Origin: JBFWRI01 sp050248995
Lineage (GTDB): Bacteria > Pseudomonadota > Alphaproteobacteria > JAIXQD01
NCBI GenBank assembly: GCA_050248995.1
Contig: JBFWRI010000010.1
Coordinates: 1 to 59,308, forward strand
DNA length: 59,308 nucleotides
Reading direction: 5' to 3'
Positions 7,459-16,011 of this stretch are shown here, in pieces. Numbering within the stretch: position 1 is the first letter of the stretch; each line of letters starts with the position of its first letter. Position numbers and translations under genes: made by a program. Under the pieces are notes generated by a model. It worked only from the letters and a program-made list of their open reading frames with translations. It searched no databases and was not told where the DNA came from.

Positions 7459-7677
7459 TTCTGCTCTCCTTTGGCTTAAATATAAGGTCTTTGTAGCGCA
7501 TCAAGCTGAAAGTATCGAGCATATTCTCCTGTGTGTGTTGCAGCGCGGACTAGACATGTAACTTATTAAGAAGGTGACACTTTTTAAAATCAGGGTAAGG
7601 TGCTTTTCATGCTTTTTATGCTCCAAGGTTTTAATCTTCTTGGCGACCTCGCTCCTGTTAAACACAGTGAGGAAGGC

Positions 7678-8052
7678 ATGGGGCTGTGCGACGAACATGG
7701 CCGTGATTATGACTATTACACAGTTGTCACACAATCGCCGTCACCATGGGCCGTCCGTATGGCTGAAAAGCTGACAGGAATGAGCTTAAGTAGCCGCGAT
7801 TTTAGTAAGCGCATTGTGAAGGAAATCACCTTCGGCCGGATTGTGGGTGAACTGACAGATCCAAACGGTATTGGCGAATACGACATGCGCCGCAACAGTC
7901 TGCGTGCCGACATTGTTAGCAACCTTAATCGCTTTGGCGAGGATAACAGCCAAGATGGCAAGCCTTTCCGCCATGCGCTGGCAAGCCTGCTGTTGGGCCT
8001 TGGCGAACCGCAGCGCAAGTTCCGCGAAGTTATGCCAACGACGCTTGTATAA
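7678..8052 (+). CDS. Hypothetical 124-residue protein
   Basis: The reading from ATG 7678 (MGLCDEHGRDYDYYTVV) has GAGGAAGG just before it. ATGs at 7600 and 7609 in the same frame are alternatives that would add a hydrophobic leader (MLFMLFMLQGFNLLG). The product is soluble and charged: KRIVKEITFGRIVGELTDPNG, then GEYDMRRNSLRADIVSNLN and DGKPFRHALASLLLGLGEP. No known domain is recognised. It ends one base before the stop of the convergent solute-binding protein gene. Confidence 0.5.
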   Translation: MGLCDEHGRDYDYYTVVTQSPSPWAVRMAEKLTGMSLSSRDFSKRIVKEITFGRIVGELTDPNGIGEYDMRRNSLRADIVSNLNRFGEDNSQDGKPFRHALASLLLGLGEPQRKFREVMPTTLV

Positions 8053-8907
8053 CTAGCGGCCTACGCCAACCCGCACATAGCTGTTGGGATATGCTTCATA
8101 CTTATCCAGCGTCGCATCAATAAACCCGCTCAGCAACAGGTCGGTCAGTGCGTTATCAATCATCGCCTTCAGGCCGAATTCGTTTTGTGGCAACAACAGG
8201 ATGTTGGGCACCAGCAGCAGCGGCCGGTTGGCGGAAACCGCTTTCAGCACGTCGCTGCCCTTGGCGTGGTTGTATTCGTACACAGCAAGCGGCTCAGCAA
8301 ATGTTACATCGCCCTTTCCCGTTGCCACGCTTTCCAGAAGCTCGGCGAAGCTGGCGTTTTGCGGCAGTGCCATGCGTTTCGCTTTCGGGAAATAGGTTTT
8401 GGCGAAGCCGTCGGTTTGTTCACCTTCCAGCGTCAGGATGGTAACATCCGGGTTATCAAGGTTCTCGCGGTTGAAAGCGGTTTCGCGCCCTGCCCGCGCC
8501 CAGATATGAATGGGGCTGTAAAACAGCGGCAGACTGAAATCGGCGGCACGGGCGCGCGCTGGCGTCAGCGATACCGGTGATCCGATCATATCAAAGCGTT
8601 TGGTTTGCAGGCCTTCGATCTGCGTGGCCCAGCCGGTCTCTTCCACCCATTCGCAGGCAATGCTCAGGCGGCGGCAAAGTTCTTCGACGATATCAACATA
8701 AATACCCGCCCGCTTGCCGGTGTTGGGATCAATAAAGAAGCCAACCGAGTACGGCGTATAGCCAAGGCGAAGCTTATTGTTTTGTAAAACAACCTGCAGG
8801 CGGTCGGGCGTTGTTGTGTTTTGCGCTTCAGGCCGTGCGATCATCGCGCCCGCAAACCCGCTGACAACACCAAGTCCGATTGTTTTCAGAAAATCGCGCT
8901 TTTCCAT
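8053..8907 (-). CDS. Periplasmic solute-binding protein, family 3
   Basis: A 284-residue protein with an N-terminal export signal, MEKRDFLKTIGLGVVSGFAG. KRDFLK resembles a twin-arginine motif but has Lys in the first position, so Sec export is also possible. The rest is a type 2 periplasmic binding fold: KLRLGYTPYSVGFFIDP, GIYVDIVEELCRRL, QIEGLQTKRFDMIGSPVSLT and ARAADFSLPLFYSP are the usual blocks of amino-acid or opine binding proteins. No ABC permease or ATPase gene is adjacent, so the ligand cannot be inferred and it may act as an orphan sensor or binding protein. It lies directly downstream of era. Confidence 0.8.
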   Translation of the reverse strand: MEKRDFLKTIGLGVVSGFAGAMIARPEAQNTTTPDRLQVVLQNNKLRLGYTPYSVGFFIDPNTGKRAGIYVDIVEELCRRLSIACEWVEETGWATQIEGLQTKRFDMIGSPVSLTPARARAADFSLPLFYSPIHIWARAGRETAFNRENLDNPDVTILTLEGEQTDGFAKTYFPKAKRMALPQNASFAELLESVATGKGDVTFAEPLAVYEYNHAKGSDVLKAVSANRPLLLVPNILLLPQNEFGLKAMIDNALTDLLLSGFIDATLDKYEAYPNSYVRVGVGR

Positions 8908-8916
8908 GGGTGGATG

Positions 8917-9780
8917 TTAAGCCCTATCCTGCCAGTCTTCAATCACCTTCACATGCAGTATCAGGTGAGCGCGGGTTTGCAGCAGGTCCTCAATGGATGC
9001 GCGGGCGGCCTCGCCAATGGCTTTCAGCTTGCTGCCGCCCTTGCCGATGACAATCGCTTTCTGGCTGTCACGCGCCACAACAATCTGCTGGTGAATCTTC
9101 ACGCTGCCATTATTGAACGTCTCCCACTTTTCGTGCACCACGGTGGTATCGTACGGCAGCTCGGCGCCCAGCTGCAGGTAAAGCTGCTCACGCGTGCATT
9201 CAACAGCCAGCTCATAAAGCGGCGCCGATGTGATGTCGTCGCCTTCGTACAGCCACGGGCCTTCGGGCGCGGCTTTGGCCAGTGTTGCGCGCAGGTTATC
9301 AAGCCCATGCCCGGCGGTGGCGGAAATCATGAAGATCTCTGCCGGGTTCAGGCGGTTTTGGACAGTTTGCGCCAGCGGCAGCAATTTATCCTTGCTGACG
9401 GCGTCAACCTTGTTCAGCGCCACATATACGCGTTTCACTTTTTTCAGCTGTTCAAAAATCGCGTCGTGCTGGCCAAGCGGCTTGCCGGCGCTGGCATCAA
9501 TCATTAGCAGCACGGCATCAGCTTCGCCAATACTGTCCCATGCTGCCTGCAGCATGTTTTCTTCCAGCCGGTTCTTGGGTTCGGCGGCGAAAATGCCGGG
9601 CGTATCGGTCAGCACCAGTTGTGCATCACCTTCCACCAGCACGCCGACCAGCCGCGTACGCGTGGTTTGGGCTTTTGGGGTTACGGCTGCGATCTTCTGG
9701 CCGACGAGTGCGTTCAAAAGCGTCGATTTGCCCGCGTTGGGGCGGCCGATAATCGCAAGGGTGCCGCAATGCTGTGTCAT
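8917..9780 (-). CDS. era: GTPase Era
   Basis: Era is a GTPase that binds the 3' end of 16S rRNA and helps mature the small ribosomal subunit. The 287-residue protein has the G1 loop GRPNAGKSTLLNALVG, G3 DTPGI, G4 NKVD and G5 SATAG in the N-terminal domain. A C-terminal KH RNA-binding domain holds VIGKGGSKLKAIGE. The start ATG overlaps the rnc stop by four bases (ATGA), so it is translationally coupled to RNase III, as in most proteobacteria. Confidence 0.98.
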   Translation of the reverse strand: MTQHCGTLAIIGRPNAGKSTLLNALVGQKIAAVTPKAQTTRTRLVGVLVEGDAQLVLTDTPGIFAAEPKNRLEENMLQAAWDSIGEADAVLLMIDASAGKPLGQHDAIFEQLKKVKRVYVALNKVDAVSKDKLLPLAQTVQNRLNPAEIFMISATAGHGLDNLRATLAKAAPEGPWLYEGDDITSAPLYELAVECTREQLYLQLGAELPYDTTVVHEKWETFNNGSVKIHQQIVVARDSQKAIVIGKGGSKLKAIGEAARASIEDLLQTRAHLILHVKVIEDWQDRA

Positions 9781-10442
9781 GGCTTGCTGACCCGGGTCAG
9801 TAACAGTGCAGCGGCGGCTTTTTCCGCCGCCTGTTTGCTTTTACCTTCGGCCTTTACCGGTTTTTCCTTCCCGACCGTGACGCTAACGACAAAATGTGGT
9901 GCATGCGCAGGGCCGCTGCGCTCAACCAGTTCGTAAACAGGCACAGGAAGCCTGTGCCCCTGTGCCCATTCCTGCAGCGCGGTTTTCGGGTCACGCCTTG
10001 CTGTGTCACCTTCGGTGACCAGCGTGGTAAAATGAGCGCGGATGAATTTCTGTGCTGGCTTCAGGCCGCCATCCAGGAACATGGCGCCCAACAGCGCTTC
10101 AAGCGCGTCAGCCAGTATGGTAGCGCGCCCTCTTTCCTCGGCGCGGCCGCCCTTTCCTTCACCCTTGCTGTATTTCAGGACTTTTTCCAAACCGACTTTT
10201 TCTGCTACAGCCAGCAAGGCGCTTCTTTGGACCAGTGCCGCATGGCGCCGCGCCAGCTCGCCTTCGGCTTCCAGCGGAAAAAGTTCATACAACCACTCGG
10301 CCATCACAAGGCCCAGCACGCGGTCACCTAGAAACTCTAGCCGCTCGTAAGCACGTGCCGCATCCTTGCGCTTTGATGCTGACGGGTGCGTTAGCGCCGC
10401 CTGCTTCAGGCTGGCATCACGGAACGTGTAGCCGGTATCCAT
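9777..10442 (-). CDS. rnc: Ribonuclease III
   Basis: RNase III cuts double-stranded RNA and processes the rRNA precursor. The 221-residue protein carries the catalytic signature ERLEFLGDRVLGLV near residues 33-46 and a second acidic site DALEALLGAMFLDGG. A C-terminal double-stranded-RNA-binding domain follows (ALQEWAQGHRLPVPVYEL, and KQAAEKAAAALLL at the end). It sits between lepB and era in the conserved lepB-rnc-era order. Its start lies at the lepB stop, so all three are probably one transcript. Confidence 0.98.
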   Translation of the reverse strand: MDTGYTFRDASLKQAALTHPSASKRKDAARAYERLEFLGDRVLGLVMAEWLYELFPLEAEGELARRHAALVQRSALLAVAEKVGLEKVLKYSKGEGKGGRAEERGRATILADALEALLGAMFLDGGLKPAQKFIRAHFTTLVTEGDTARRDPKTALQEWAQGHRLPVPVYELVERSGPAHAPHFVVSVTVGKEKPVKAEGKSKQAAEKAAAALLLTRVSKP

Positions 10443-11158
10443 CAGCGGATATCCGAAAAGATGCGACTGAAGCGGATATCAAATGGCCAGCGCCAGAATT
10501 CAAGAAAGCGCGTGCCTTCCTTCAGCGAGAAAAAGATCATCTTGGCTTTGCCGACCAGATTTTCCTCGGGGATATAGCCGACGAGGTTCATGACACGGCT
10601 GTCAGCCGAATTATCGCGATTATCACCCATACCGAAGTAGTGGTTTGGCGGTACTTCATAAACCGGTGTGTTATCCTGTGGGCGGTTGTCGCCTTCCTCG
10701 TAAATCGTGTGTGATACGCCATTGGGCAGCAGTTCGGTGTATTCACGCACCTGTGTCGAGCGCCCCTGCCCTTTATCAACGGTGATCTCACGCACGAACT
10801 TGCGTTCGACAAGCTGATCATTGATATACAAACGGCCCTGCACGACCTGCAGGCGGTCGCCGGGCAAGCCTATAATGCGTTTGATGTAATCGGTTGATGT
10901 ATTGGCTGGCAACTTGAACACAACGACATCGCCGCGCTTGGGTCGCGCATCGCTGGTGCGGCCGTCAAACAAAGGAATACCAAAGAAGGACGATTTGGCG
11001 CTATAGCCGTATTCGAATTTAGAGACAAACAGGAAATCGCCGACCTGTAGTGTTGGCACCATGGATGACGAGGGAATGGAAAAGGGTTCGTAAGCAAAGC
11101 AGCGGATCAGCAGCGCGATGGCGGCCGCCCATAGAAGTGATTTGAAGGTTTCATTCAT
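10442..11158 (-). CDS. lepB: Signal peptidase I
   Basis: LepB is the inner-membrane peptidase that removes signal peptides from exported proteins. The 238-residue protein has one N-terminal membrane helix (LLWAAAIALLIRCFAYEPF). The catalytic Ser lies in SSSMVPTLQVGD, the general-base Lys in DYIKRIIGLPGD, and the conserved box is MGDNRDNSADSR. The ATG at 11158 opens the usual short cytoplasmic segment; I see no good Shine-Dalgarno before it. It is first in the lepB-rnc-era operon. Confidence 0.97.
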   Translation of the reverse strand: MNETFKSLLWAAAIALLIRCFAYEPFSIPSSSMVPTLQVGDFLFVSKFEYGYSAKSSFFGIPLFDGRTSDARPKRGDVVVFKLPANTSTDYIKRIIGLPGDRLQVVQGRLYINDQLVERKFVREITVDKGQGRSTQVREYTELLPNGVSHTIYEEGDNRPQDNTPVYEVPPNHYFGMGDNRDNSADSRVMNLVGYIPEENLVGKAKMIFFSLKEGTRFLEFWRWPFDIRFSRIFSDIR

Positions 11159-11249
11159 AAGAGGAGAATTTACGCGGGTTCCGCTTAAATGTCACGGGCT
11201 GGAAGAAAGACGTTTTAGCTGAACGCGAACAATTCCCTTGTCCAGGCTG

Positions 11250-11729
11250 TCACTGTTCGCTTTCCAGCTTGCTGATCGGCTTGTCGGATGAGACACGCTC
11301 GCCCCAGCGATTTAGCAGTTGTTGTTGCAGCTGCTGGCGTATGGCGATACCGGTCTGGGCGCGTAGGGCCACGTAATTGGCGACTATCTTCGGTACATAA
11401 GTATAAATACCCCAACCGATACCTGCCGCAGCATACATCACCAGCCAGACGAATGGATCGGCCAGCATTTTCACAGCTTCCGACATGCTGGCACCACGCT
11501 GCCACAGGCTGATAATAAATGGCAGCACACCACCAAAGTTCATGACGCTGATGGCGATGCCAGCGGTTTTCTGCGCAGAGCGGTCGGTAATCATGGCAAC
11601 GATGGTCGGTAGCATACCGGCGAAGACCAGCAGCATGGTCGACCCGAAAAACGCACAGGCTAACGCCAGGCCGACGACAAAGGTGATCATCCCCATTTTG
11701 CCACCGTTCTTTACTTTATCGTCACTCAT
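11250..11729 (-). CDS. Polytopic small membrane protein coupled to the pseudokinase
   Basis: A 159-residue protein with about four hydrophobic stretches: two near residues 13-45 (GMITFVVGLALACAFFGST and the following segment), one near 55-73 and one near 88-105 (PFVWLVMYAAAGIGWGIY). A polar Gln-rich tail (RQQLQQQLLNRWGERV) follows. Its ATG overlaps the stop of the upstream pseudokinase gene (TGATG), so the two are translationally coupled and probably work together in the inner membrane. I do not recognise the family. It is separated from lepB by 91 bases. Confidence 0.7.
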   Translation of the reverse strand: MSDDKVKNGGKMGMITFVVGLALACAFFGSTMLLVFAGMLPTIVAMITDRSAQKTAGIAISVMNFGGVLPFIISLWQRGASMSEAVKMLADPFVWLVMYAAAGIGWGIYTYVPKIVANYVALRAQTGIAIRQQLQQQLLNRWGERVSSDKPISKLESEQ

Positions 11730-13777
11730 CAGAACCTCACGCCCAGCATCGTCATCAGGATGACGATGCCGATCGTTACAAAACCCGCCAGCGCCGCCGT
11801 AATGCTGGCGATAGGGCGGCCTACCTTGATTTCAACGGCCAGCTTTTCCTCGGCGTCCAGTTGCAGGTCGGCGATTTCAAGCGCCGCACGGGCATACTGG
11901 TCGCGTGCACGCTCGAATTCGTCGCGGTCACGTTCCAGCCTGCCGGTATTATCGACCGCCTCGACGAGCGTCATGAGTTTGCCGCTTGTTGCCGCCTGCT
12001 TCAACTGCTGCCGCGCCTTATCCTGCGCCGCCTTCTCGAAAAAGCGCCGTGTGGCCGGTTCCAGCTGGCTGACCATCCAGTTGGTCAAGGCCGTCAAGTC
12101 GTCCGGACCATGCTGGTGCTGGGCTTCAGCAAGTACGCGTAATACAGCGACGGCTTTTTGCGGACTGCCGTCAGCGGCAGAGAGTGAAAGAGCGTACGGC
12201 GCCGGGATGCGCTTCTCCCGTGCGAACAGGAATCCCATCAGATGGCGGTCGCCAGCGTCGCGCAGGGTGCCCTTGCCGGCGGCAATATTCAGGGCTTCCA
12301 TCAGGTCCCGCACCGTACGGCAGCAGTAATCCTTGATGCCTGTTGTCAGGCACGGCATGGCCGGCAGCAATTCGTACACGATGCGTTCAAGGCCGAAACC
12401 TGTATGCTTTTTATCCATCATGGCTTTGGCGTATTCAAGCTGTTGCAACGTCTGCAGATGGTCGGCGCGGCCATCTTCCTGCTCATCGACCCATTGTGCG
12501 GGTAATTTGGAACTGATCAGTTCGGCGATCACTTGCAGGTTACCACCTTTGACGAACGTGCTGCCAAGATAATTGGCGATACCGTTCGGCATGACGCAGA
12601 CACCACGGTAACGGATCGGCCCTTGCGGATCCAGCACGATCGCGGCGCGTGCCACTATCATATCATGAAATGTCGAACCACGCCCGCCCGCCATCAGACC
12701 GACGACGGCGCGCTTCAGTGTCGTGGCAAGGCCTTCATTGCCGATACTGTGAGCAATCCACTTTTCGAGTTCGCCGTTCTCAATCATGCCGGCGCCCTGC
12801 AGCGGTTCTTGTGTGAGGCCATACACTACGCTGCGCAGGTTGTCGCAAGACTGGTTACCAATCAGCAGCGGGCGGCTGGCGCGCACATGCTCGTCGCCGG
12901 TCCGGGGCGGCGGCCGGCGCCCCGACAGCCACATCTGCAGATCGGAAAGGCTCCAGCGTGCCCGCGGGTTGTCATCCAGCATGCTGCGAAATAACTCGAC
13001 TGTGGATCCCTTCAGCCGGATATCGCCAACAAGGCCGATAAAGCTGCCTTTTTCAAGTTTGAGGCGCAGGATTTCCTCGTCGCTCATGCCGGCCCAGGGA
13101 TTGCGACCCAGAGCCAGAATAAGGCCGGTAACGCCCATGGCATAAATATCATCGGCTGCTGCGGGAATGCCGCGGCCTGTGGGCTGGCACTGACCACGTT
13201 CGATTGTGCAGAAAAGAACCGGCTGGGCCGACGAAGGGGGGCCACTGAGAGCCTCACCCAGCTGTGCTTCGTGAGTGGCAGCGTTGACAAAGATATTCCC
13301 GGGATGGATGTTCCCGTGCGAAATACCGCGCCCGATCATGTCTGTCAGCAAACTTGTAATCGGCCGGATAAAAAAGCTGACCAGCTCGGCATCATCCAGT
13401 GGCTTTTGTTCGGACGATGCATAAAAGGCACTTAAAGCAGGACCGCTTGGACGGTTAAGAATAACGGCGGCTTCACGCCGGCCGCTCAGCGGCCAGTCAA
13501 CAACGCCCTGATCGCGAAAGCGTATCAGGTTGATATTGTCACAGCCAAGAAAGGCTGAAAACGTTTCACTGCGCACTGGCAGGCGATCATCACATACCAG
13601 GGCATACGAACTGCTTTTACTTTCGCCGCGCATGCGGGCGGCATAAGCGCGCGCATGTGGCTGGTTCAGATGCGGCAAGGGTGTTGACGGAAAAATCTCG
13701 ACCCGGTCAGCCATAATGACCGGCGTACCCGACAACGGCGGGTCGGCAGGCAGATTAAGGGTGGCCGCATTAAACAC
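11729..13777 (-). CDS. Membrane-anchored protein-kinase-like protein, probable pseudokinase
   Basis: The N-terminal 290 residues follow the layout of a Ser/Thr kinase, but catalytic residues are replaced. The beta-3 Lys region reads SSYALVCDDRLPVR. The catalytic loop reads GISHGNIHPGNIFV in place of an HRDxKxxN loop, so the catalytic Asp is Asn although the metal-binding Asn is kept. No DFG is present (QLGEALSG occupies that place). The structural Asp of helix F appears in AADDIYAMGV. The roughly 300-residue middle part is helical and unassigned. A charged coiled-coil (RDEFERARDQYARAALEIA) precedes one C-terminal membrane helix (ITAALAGFVTIGIVILMTML). This predicts a tail-anchored cytoplasmic scaffold or regulator, not an active kinase. 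Confidence 0.75.
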   Translation of the reverse strand: MFNAATLNLPADPPLSGTPVIMADRVEIFPSTPLPHLNQPHARAYAARMRGESKSSSYALVCDDRLPVRSETFSAFLGCDNINLIRFRDQGVVDWPLSGRREAAVILNRPSGPALSAFYASSEQKPLDDAELVSFFIRPITSLLTDMIGRGISHGNIHPGNIFVNAATHEAQLGEALSGPPSSAQPVLFCTIERGQCQPTGRGIPAAADDIYAMGVTGLILALGRNPWAGMSDEEILRLKLEKGSFIGLVGDIRLKGSTVELFRSMLDDNPRARWSLSDLQMWLSGRRPPPRTGDEHVRASRPLLIGNQSCDNLRSVVYGLTQEPLQGAGMIENGELEKWIAHSIGNEGLATTLKRAVVGLMAGGRGSTFHDMIVARAAIVLDPQGPIRYRGVCVMPNGIANYLGSTFVKGGNLQVIAELISSKLPAQWVDEQEDGRADHLQTLQQLEYAKAMMDKKHTGFGLERIVYELLPAMPCLTTGIKDYCCRTVRDLMEALNIAAGKGTLRDAGDRHLMGFLFAREKRIPAPYALSLSAADGSPQKAVAVLRVLAEAQHQHGPDDLTALTNWMVSQLEPATRRFFEKAAQDKARQQLKQAATSGKLMTLVEAVDNTGRLERDRDEFERARDQYARAALEIADLQLDAEEKLAVEIKVGRPIASITAALAGFVTIGIVILMTMLGVRF

Positions 13778-13838
13778 CCGGAAATTATAAGGTATCTGTC
13801 CTTAACGGAAAATCACCATTAGCCCTATCGAGGATGTC

Positions 13839-14339
13839 TTAGCGTGTTTTGGGCTGCAGGCGGACAACCTTGTGGGCGCCGTTTGTTTCGCTATCAGAAG
13901 ATGACGATGTGTCATCGATTGCCTGCAGCTGTTGGCCAAGCTCCCACAGGTGGTCGGCAGTCTTGCGGGCCAGTTCACGCCACTTTTCGGCCGATGCCTG
14001 ATGGCGCACGCTGTCACGCTGGCTACTGGTCAGTAATGATTTCCATTTTTCCAACGTATCGGCGGCGTTGATGACCTCGCGCCGCAAGAGCGTATTTTCT
14101 TTTTCCAGCGCGCTGATGCGCGCTTCGTATGCCTTCACAAGGCTGCGCGAAATCTGCACATGCGATTTACCCGACGGGTTTGATAGCAACGCACCCAGAT
14201 CCGACATCGTCAGGTTATGTACGGCCAGCATCTGCTGGGCAAGGCGCAGCGCGGCCAGCGCCTCACCGTCCTGTGTGCTTTCGGCCAGCGCCAGCACCTT
14301 TACAAGGCGGTCAAGATTGAGCGGTTGGGTGGTTGTCAT
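13839..14339 (-). CDS. DUF2786-like protein with coiled coil
   Basis: The N-terminal 50 residues (NLDRLVKVLALAESTQDGE, then AALRLAQQMLAVHNLTMSDL) match the small DUF2786-type helical domain found in bacterial and phage proteins of unknown role. Residues about 65-125 form a coiled coil (VKAYEARISALEKENTLLRR and beyond). A Ser/Asp-rich linker and a basic tail end the 166-residue protein. It lies 61 bases upstream of the pseudokinase gene on the same strand and may be the first gene of that operon. Domain recognition is by pattern and moderately sure. Confidence 0.65.
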   Translation of the reverse strand: MTTTQPLNLDRLVKVLALAESTQDGEALAALRLAQQMLAVHNLTMSDLGALLSNPSGKSHVQISRSLVKAYEARISALEKENTLLRREVINAADTLEKWKSLLTSSQRDSVRHQASAEKWRELARKTADHLWELGQQLQAIDDTSSSSDSETNGAHKVVRLQPKTR

Positions 14340-14389
14340 TCTTTGACGCTAACATGATTTGGGTGCGCGCCAAGTCTTAAAAGAGAAAA

Positions 14390-14710
14390 CTAAAGCGGCC
14401 CGCTCAACTCATCGTGTGAGCACTTGCGGTAGAGAGCACGCGCAATGCCATTGGGCAGGGTGACGGTCATGCCGCTGGGCCGTGAGAAAACACCGTCAAG
14501 ACTGACCAGTGTGAACGTCAGAAGGTCTTCGCTAGCGCCCACCAGCATGGCGTTGACGGGCAGCTGCAGTCCTTCGATTTCGCGCCAGCCGCTGAAATCT
14601 TTCAGTTCGGATGTATCGCGCATTTTCAGCAACGTCTGTACCGGCCATTCGTTCTGTTTGAAGAATGCGGCGCGGTCTTCAAGGTATATTTGGTAGGAGT
14701 CATCGGACAT
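14390..14710 (-). CDS. Hypothetical 106-residue protein
   Basis: From the ATG at 14710 the protein begins MSDDSYQIYLEDRAAFFKQN. A longer upstream frame is out-of-frame sequence of the preceding gene and is not used. It is acidic and soluble. The C-terminal half looks like a beta-rich domain (LQLPVNAMLVGASEDLLTFT, then GVFSRPSGMTVTLPNG). The family is not recognised. It overlaps the end of the upstream YunG-like gene by 11 bases, so the two are almost certainly co-translated. Confidence 0.6.
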   Translation of the reverse strand: MSDDSYQIYLEDRAAFFKQNEWPVQTLLKMRDTSELKDFSGWREIEGLQLPVNAMLVGASEDLLTFTLVSLDGVFSRPSGMTVTLPNGIARALYRKCSHDELSGPL

Positions 14711-15116
14711 GTGCTTCGACCCTTGCCTTGAGGTTATGATAACGTCTGACGGCAGAGGGATTGCGCAAAAGCGCCTCGCGCGGCGTGCCGAAGTCCGGCC
14801 TTTTCTCGACATAGTAGAAGTGGCCGAGGTAGGCAAACTGTGCGGCGGCCAGGTCAATAACTTCACCGGGGCAATCGCGGGGCTCGTTCCAGAAGTGATG
14901 GCGGTAGTTTCCATGCCGGTCGACAACAACGCCCGACACAACCCGCATGCCGGTCATGTCTTCGACAATCATGGCGGTGCCTTCGCATTGGCCCATGTCT
15001 GGCGATGCGGCTTTATGCCAACTATCGGGGAAAACGCTGCTTTCAGCGCTCCAGCACTGGGGAAGAATACGGCGCAGGTGGCGCAAAATGGGATCCGTCT
15101 GATGCTTCATGGACAT
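14700..15116 (-). CDS. YunG-like protein
   Basis: The 138-residue protein matches the pattern of the YunG family: a Trp-containing N-terminal part, then MGQCEGTAMIVEDMTG (family pattern W.P..P..GQCAVTA...D..G), then HHFWNEPRDCPGEVIDLAAAQF (family pattern HYWN....G..IDLT..QF). The Cys in GQC and the His in HHFWN are candidates for an active pair, but the biochemical role of the family is not established. ATGs at 15116 and 15110 are both possible starts. It is divergent from the LysR regulator, whose probable operator lies in the 67-base gap, so it is a likely target of that regulator. Confidence 0.55.
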   Translation of the reverse strand: MSMKHQTDPILRHLRRILPQCWSAESSVFPDSWHKAASPDMGQCEGTAMIVEDMTGMRVVSGVVVDRHGNYRHHFWNEPRDCPGEVIDLAAAQFAYLGHFYYVEKRPDFGTPREALLRNPSAVRRYHNLKARVEAHVR

Positions 15117-15167
15117 TATAAATACAGGTGTTCGTCAATAAATCTAATTGTCTTTTCGTCTTTCATT

Positions 15168-15182
15168 ATGCAATAACTGCAT
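15168..15182 (+). promoter_or_regulatory. Probable LysR-type operator (T-N11-A palindrome)
   Basis: ATGCA and TGCAT flank ATAAC in a perfect 15-base inverted repeat that contains the T-N11-A core typical of LysR-family sites. It lies in the divergent gap and ends one base before the regulator's own start codon. This placement fits autorepression together with control of the divergent YunG-like gene. Confidence 0.6.
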
Positions 15183-15183
15183 T

Positions 15184-16011
15184 ATGGAACTGACGTGGAT
15201 CGAAGATTTCCTGGCCCTTGCCCGCACGCAGAACTTTACGGAAGCTGCGAACCAAAGGCATACGACGCAGTCAGCGTTCAGCCGGCGCATTCAGCAGCTG
15301 GAGCAATGGCTGGGCACGCAGCTGTTTGACCGCGAGACACGTCCCGTGAAACTGACCGAAGGCGGTGAGGATTTTTACCGCCGTGCCCAGCGCCTGCGTG
15401 AAGACATGCTGGATGCGCGGCGTATCGCGATGGCATCGCAAACCACTAACCAGCAGGCCGAGCGCATCTTCACCACGACAGCGCTGGCGGTTGGCGTTGC
15501 GCCGGGGTGGTTAAAGAAATCCGGTCTGACGGGGTATTCAATCTTCACATCGTCAACGGCTGGCTGCCTTGAAGCCCTGCACCAGAAACGCGCCGATCAG
15601 ATTCTGCTGCCGCTGTTTCCCGACGCCGAAAAAGACCCGCAACTGCGCTATAGCAAGATAACGGACGACCGGCTGGTACTGGTGCAGCACAAACAGGCGA
15701 AGAATTCACTGGTCTGCAAGGGCAAGAAGCTTAGCGGGCCGCTGATGATGTATACGCCCGGTACGATCTTCGGCCAGCAGTTGACGCAGCGCTGGCTGTC
15801 GCTGGGCCTGGAATGCAGCAAAGACGATATCATGTGCGAAAGCTCGTCGGCTGAAACGCTGCTGGCGCTGGTGCAGCAGGGTATGGGCGCTGCGTGGGTA
15901 CCGCAGTCGCTTGGCGGTAATGTCGTACGCTGCGACGTACCCGATAAGCTGGATGTACCCTACGATGTGATGCTGGTGACGCGTGTTGACGACGACGGAT
16001 GCGCCGCTTGA
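15184..16011 (+). CDS. LysR-family transcriptional regulator
   Basis: The 275-residue protein starts at MELTWIEDFLALARTQNFTE with a canonical LysR winged-helix domain: AANQRHTTQSAFSRRIQQLE, LGTQLFDRETRPVKLTEGG. A linker helix and a C-terminal effector-binding domain of the periplasmic-binding type follow (LVQHKQAKNSLVCKGKKL, and a late LALVQQGMGAAWVPQ block). It is shorter than the usual 290-300 residues. An in-frame ATG at 15148 is less likely because homology begins at 15184. It is divergent from the YunG-like pair. Confidence 0.9.
   Translation: MELTWIEDFLALARTQNFTEAANQRHTTQSAFSRRIQQLEQWLGTQLFDRETRPVKLTEGGEDFYRRAQRLREDMLDARRIAMASQTTNQQAERIFTTTALAVGVAPGWLKKSGLTGYSIFTSSTAGCLEALHQKRADQILLPLFPDAEKDPQLRYSKITDDRLVLVQHKQAKNSLVCKGKKLSGPLMMYTPGTIFGQQLTQRWLSLGLECSKDDIMCESSSAETLLALVQQGMGAAWVPQSLGGNVVRCDVPDKLDVPYDVMLVTRVDDDGCAA

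Noticed and set aside
14711..14941. N-terminal extension of the 106-residue protein
   Set aside because: The extension is an off-frame reading of the YunG-like gene, which has a much better protein pattern on its own frame.
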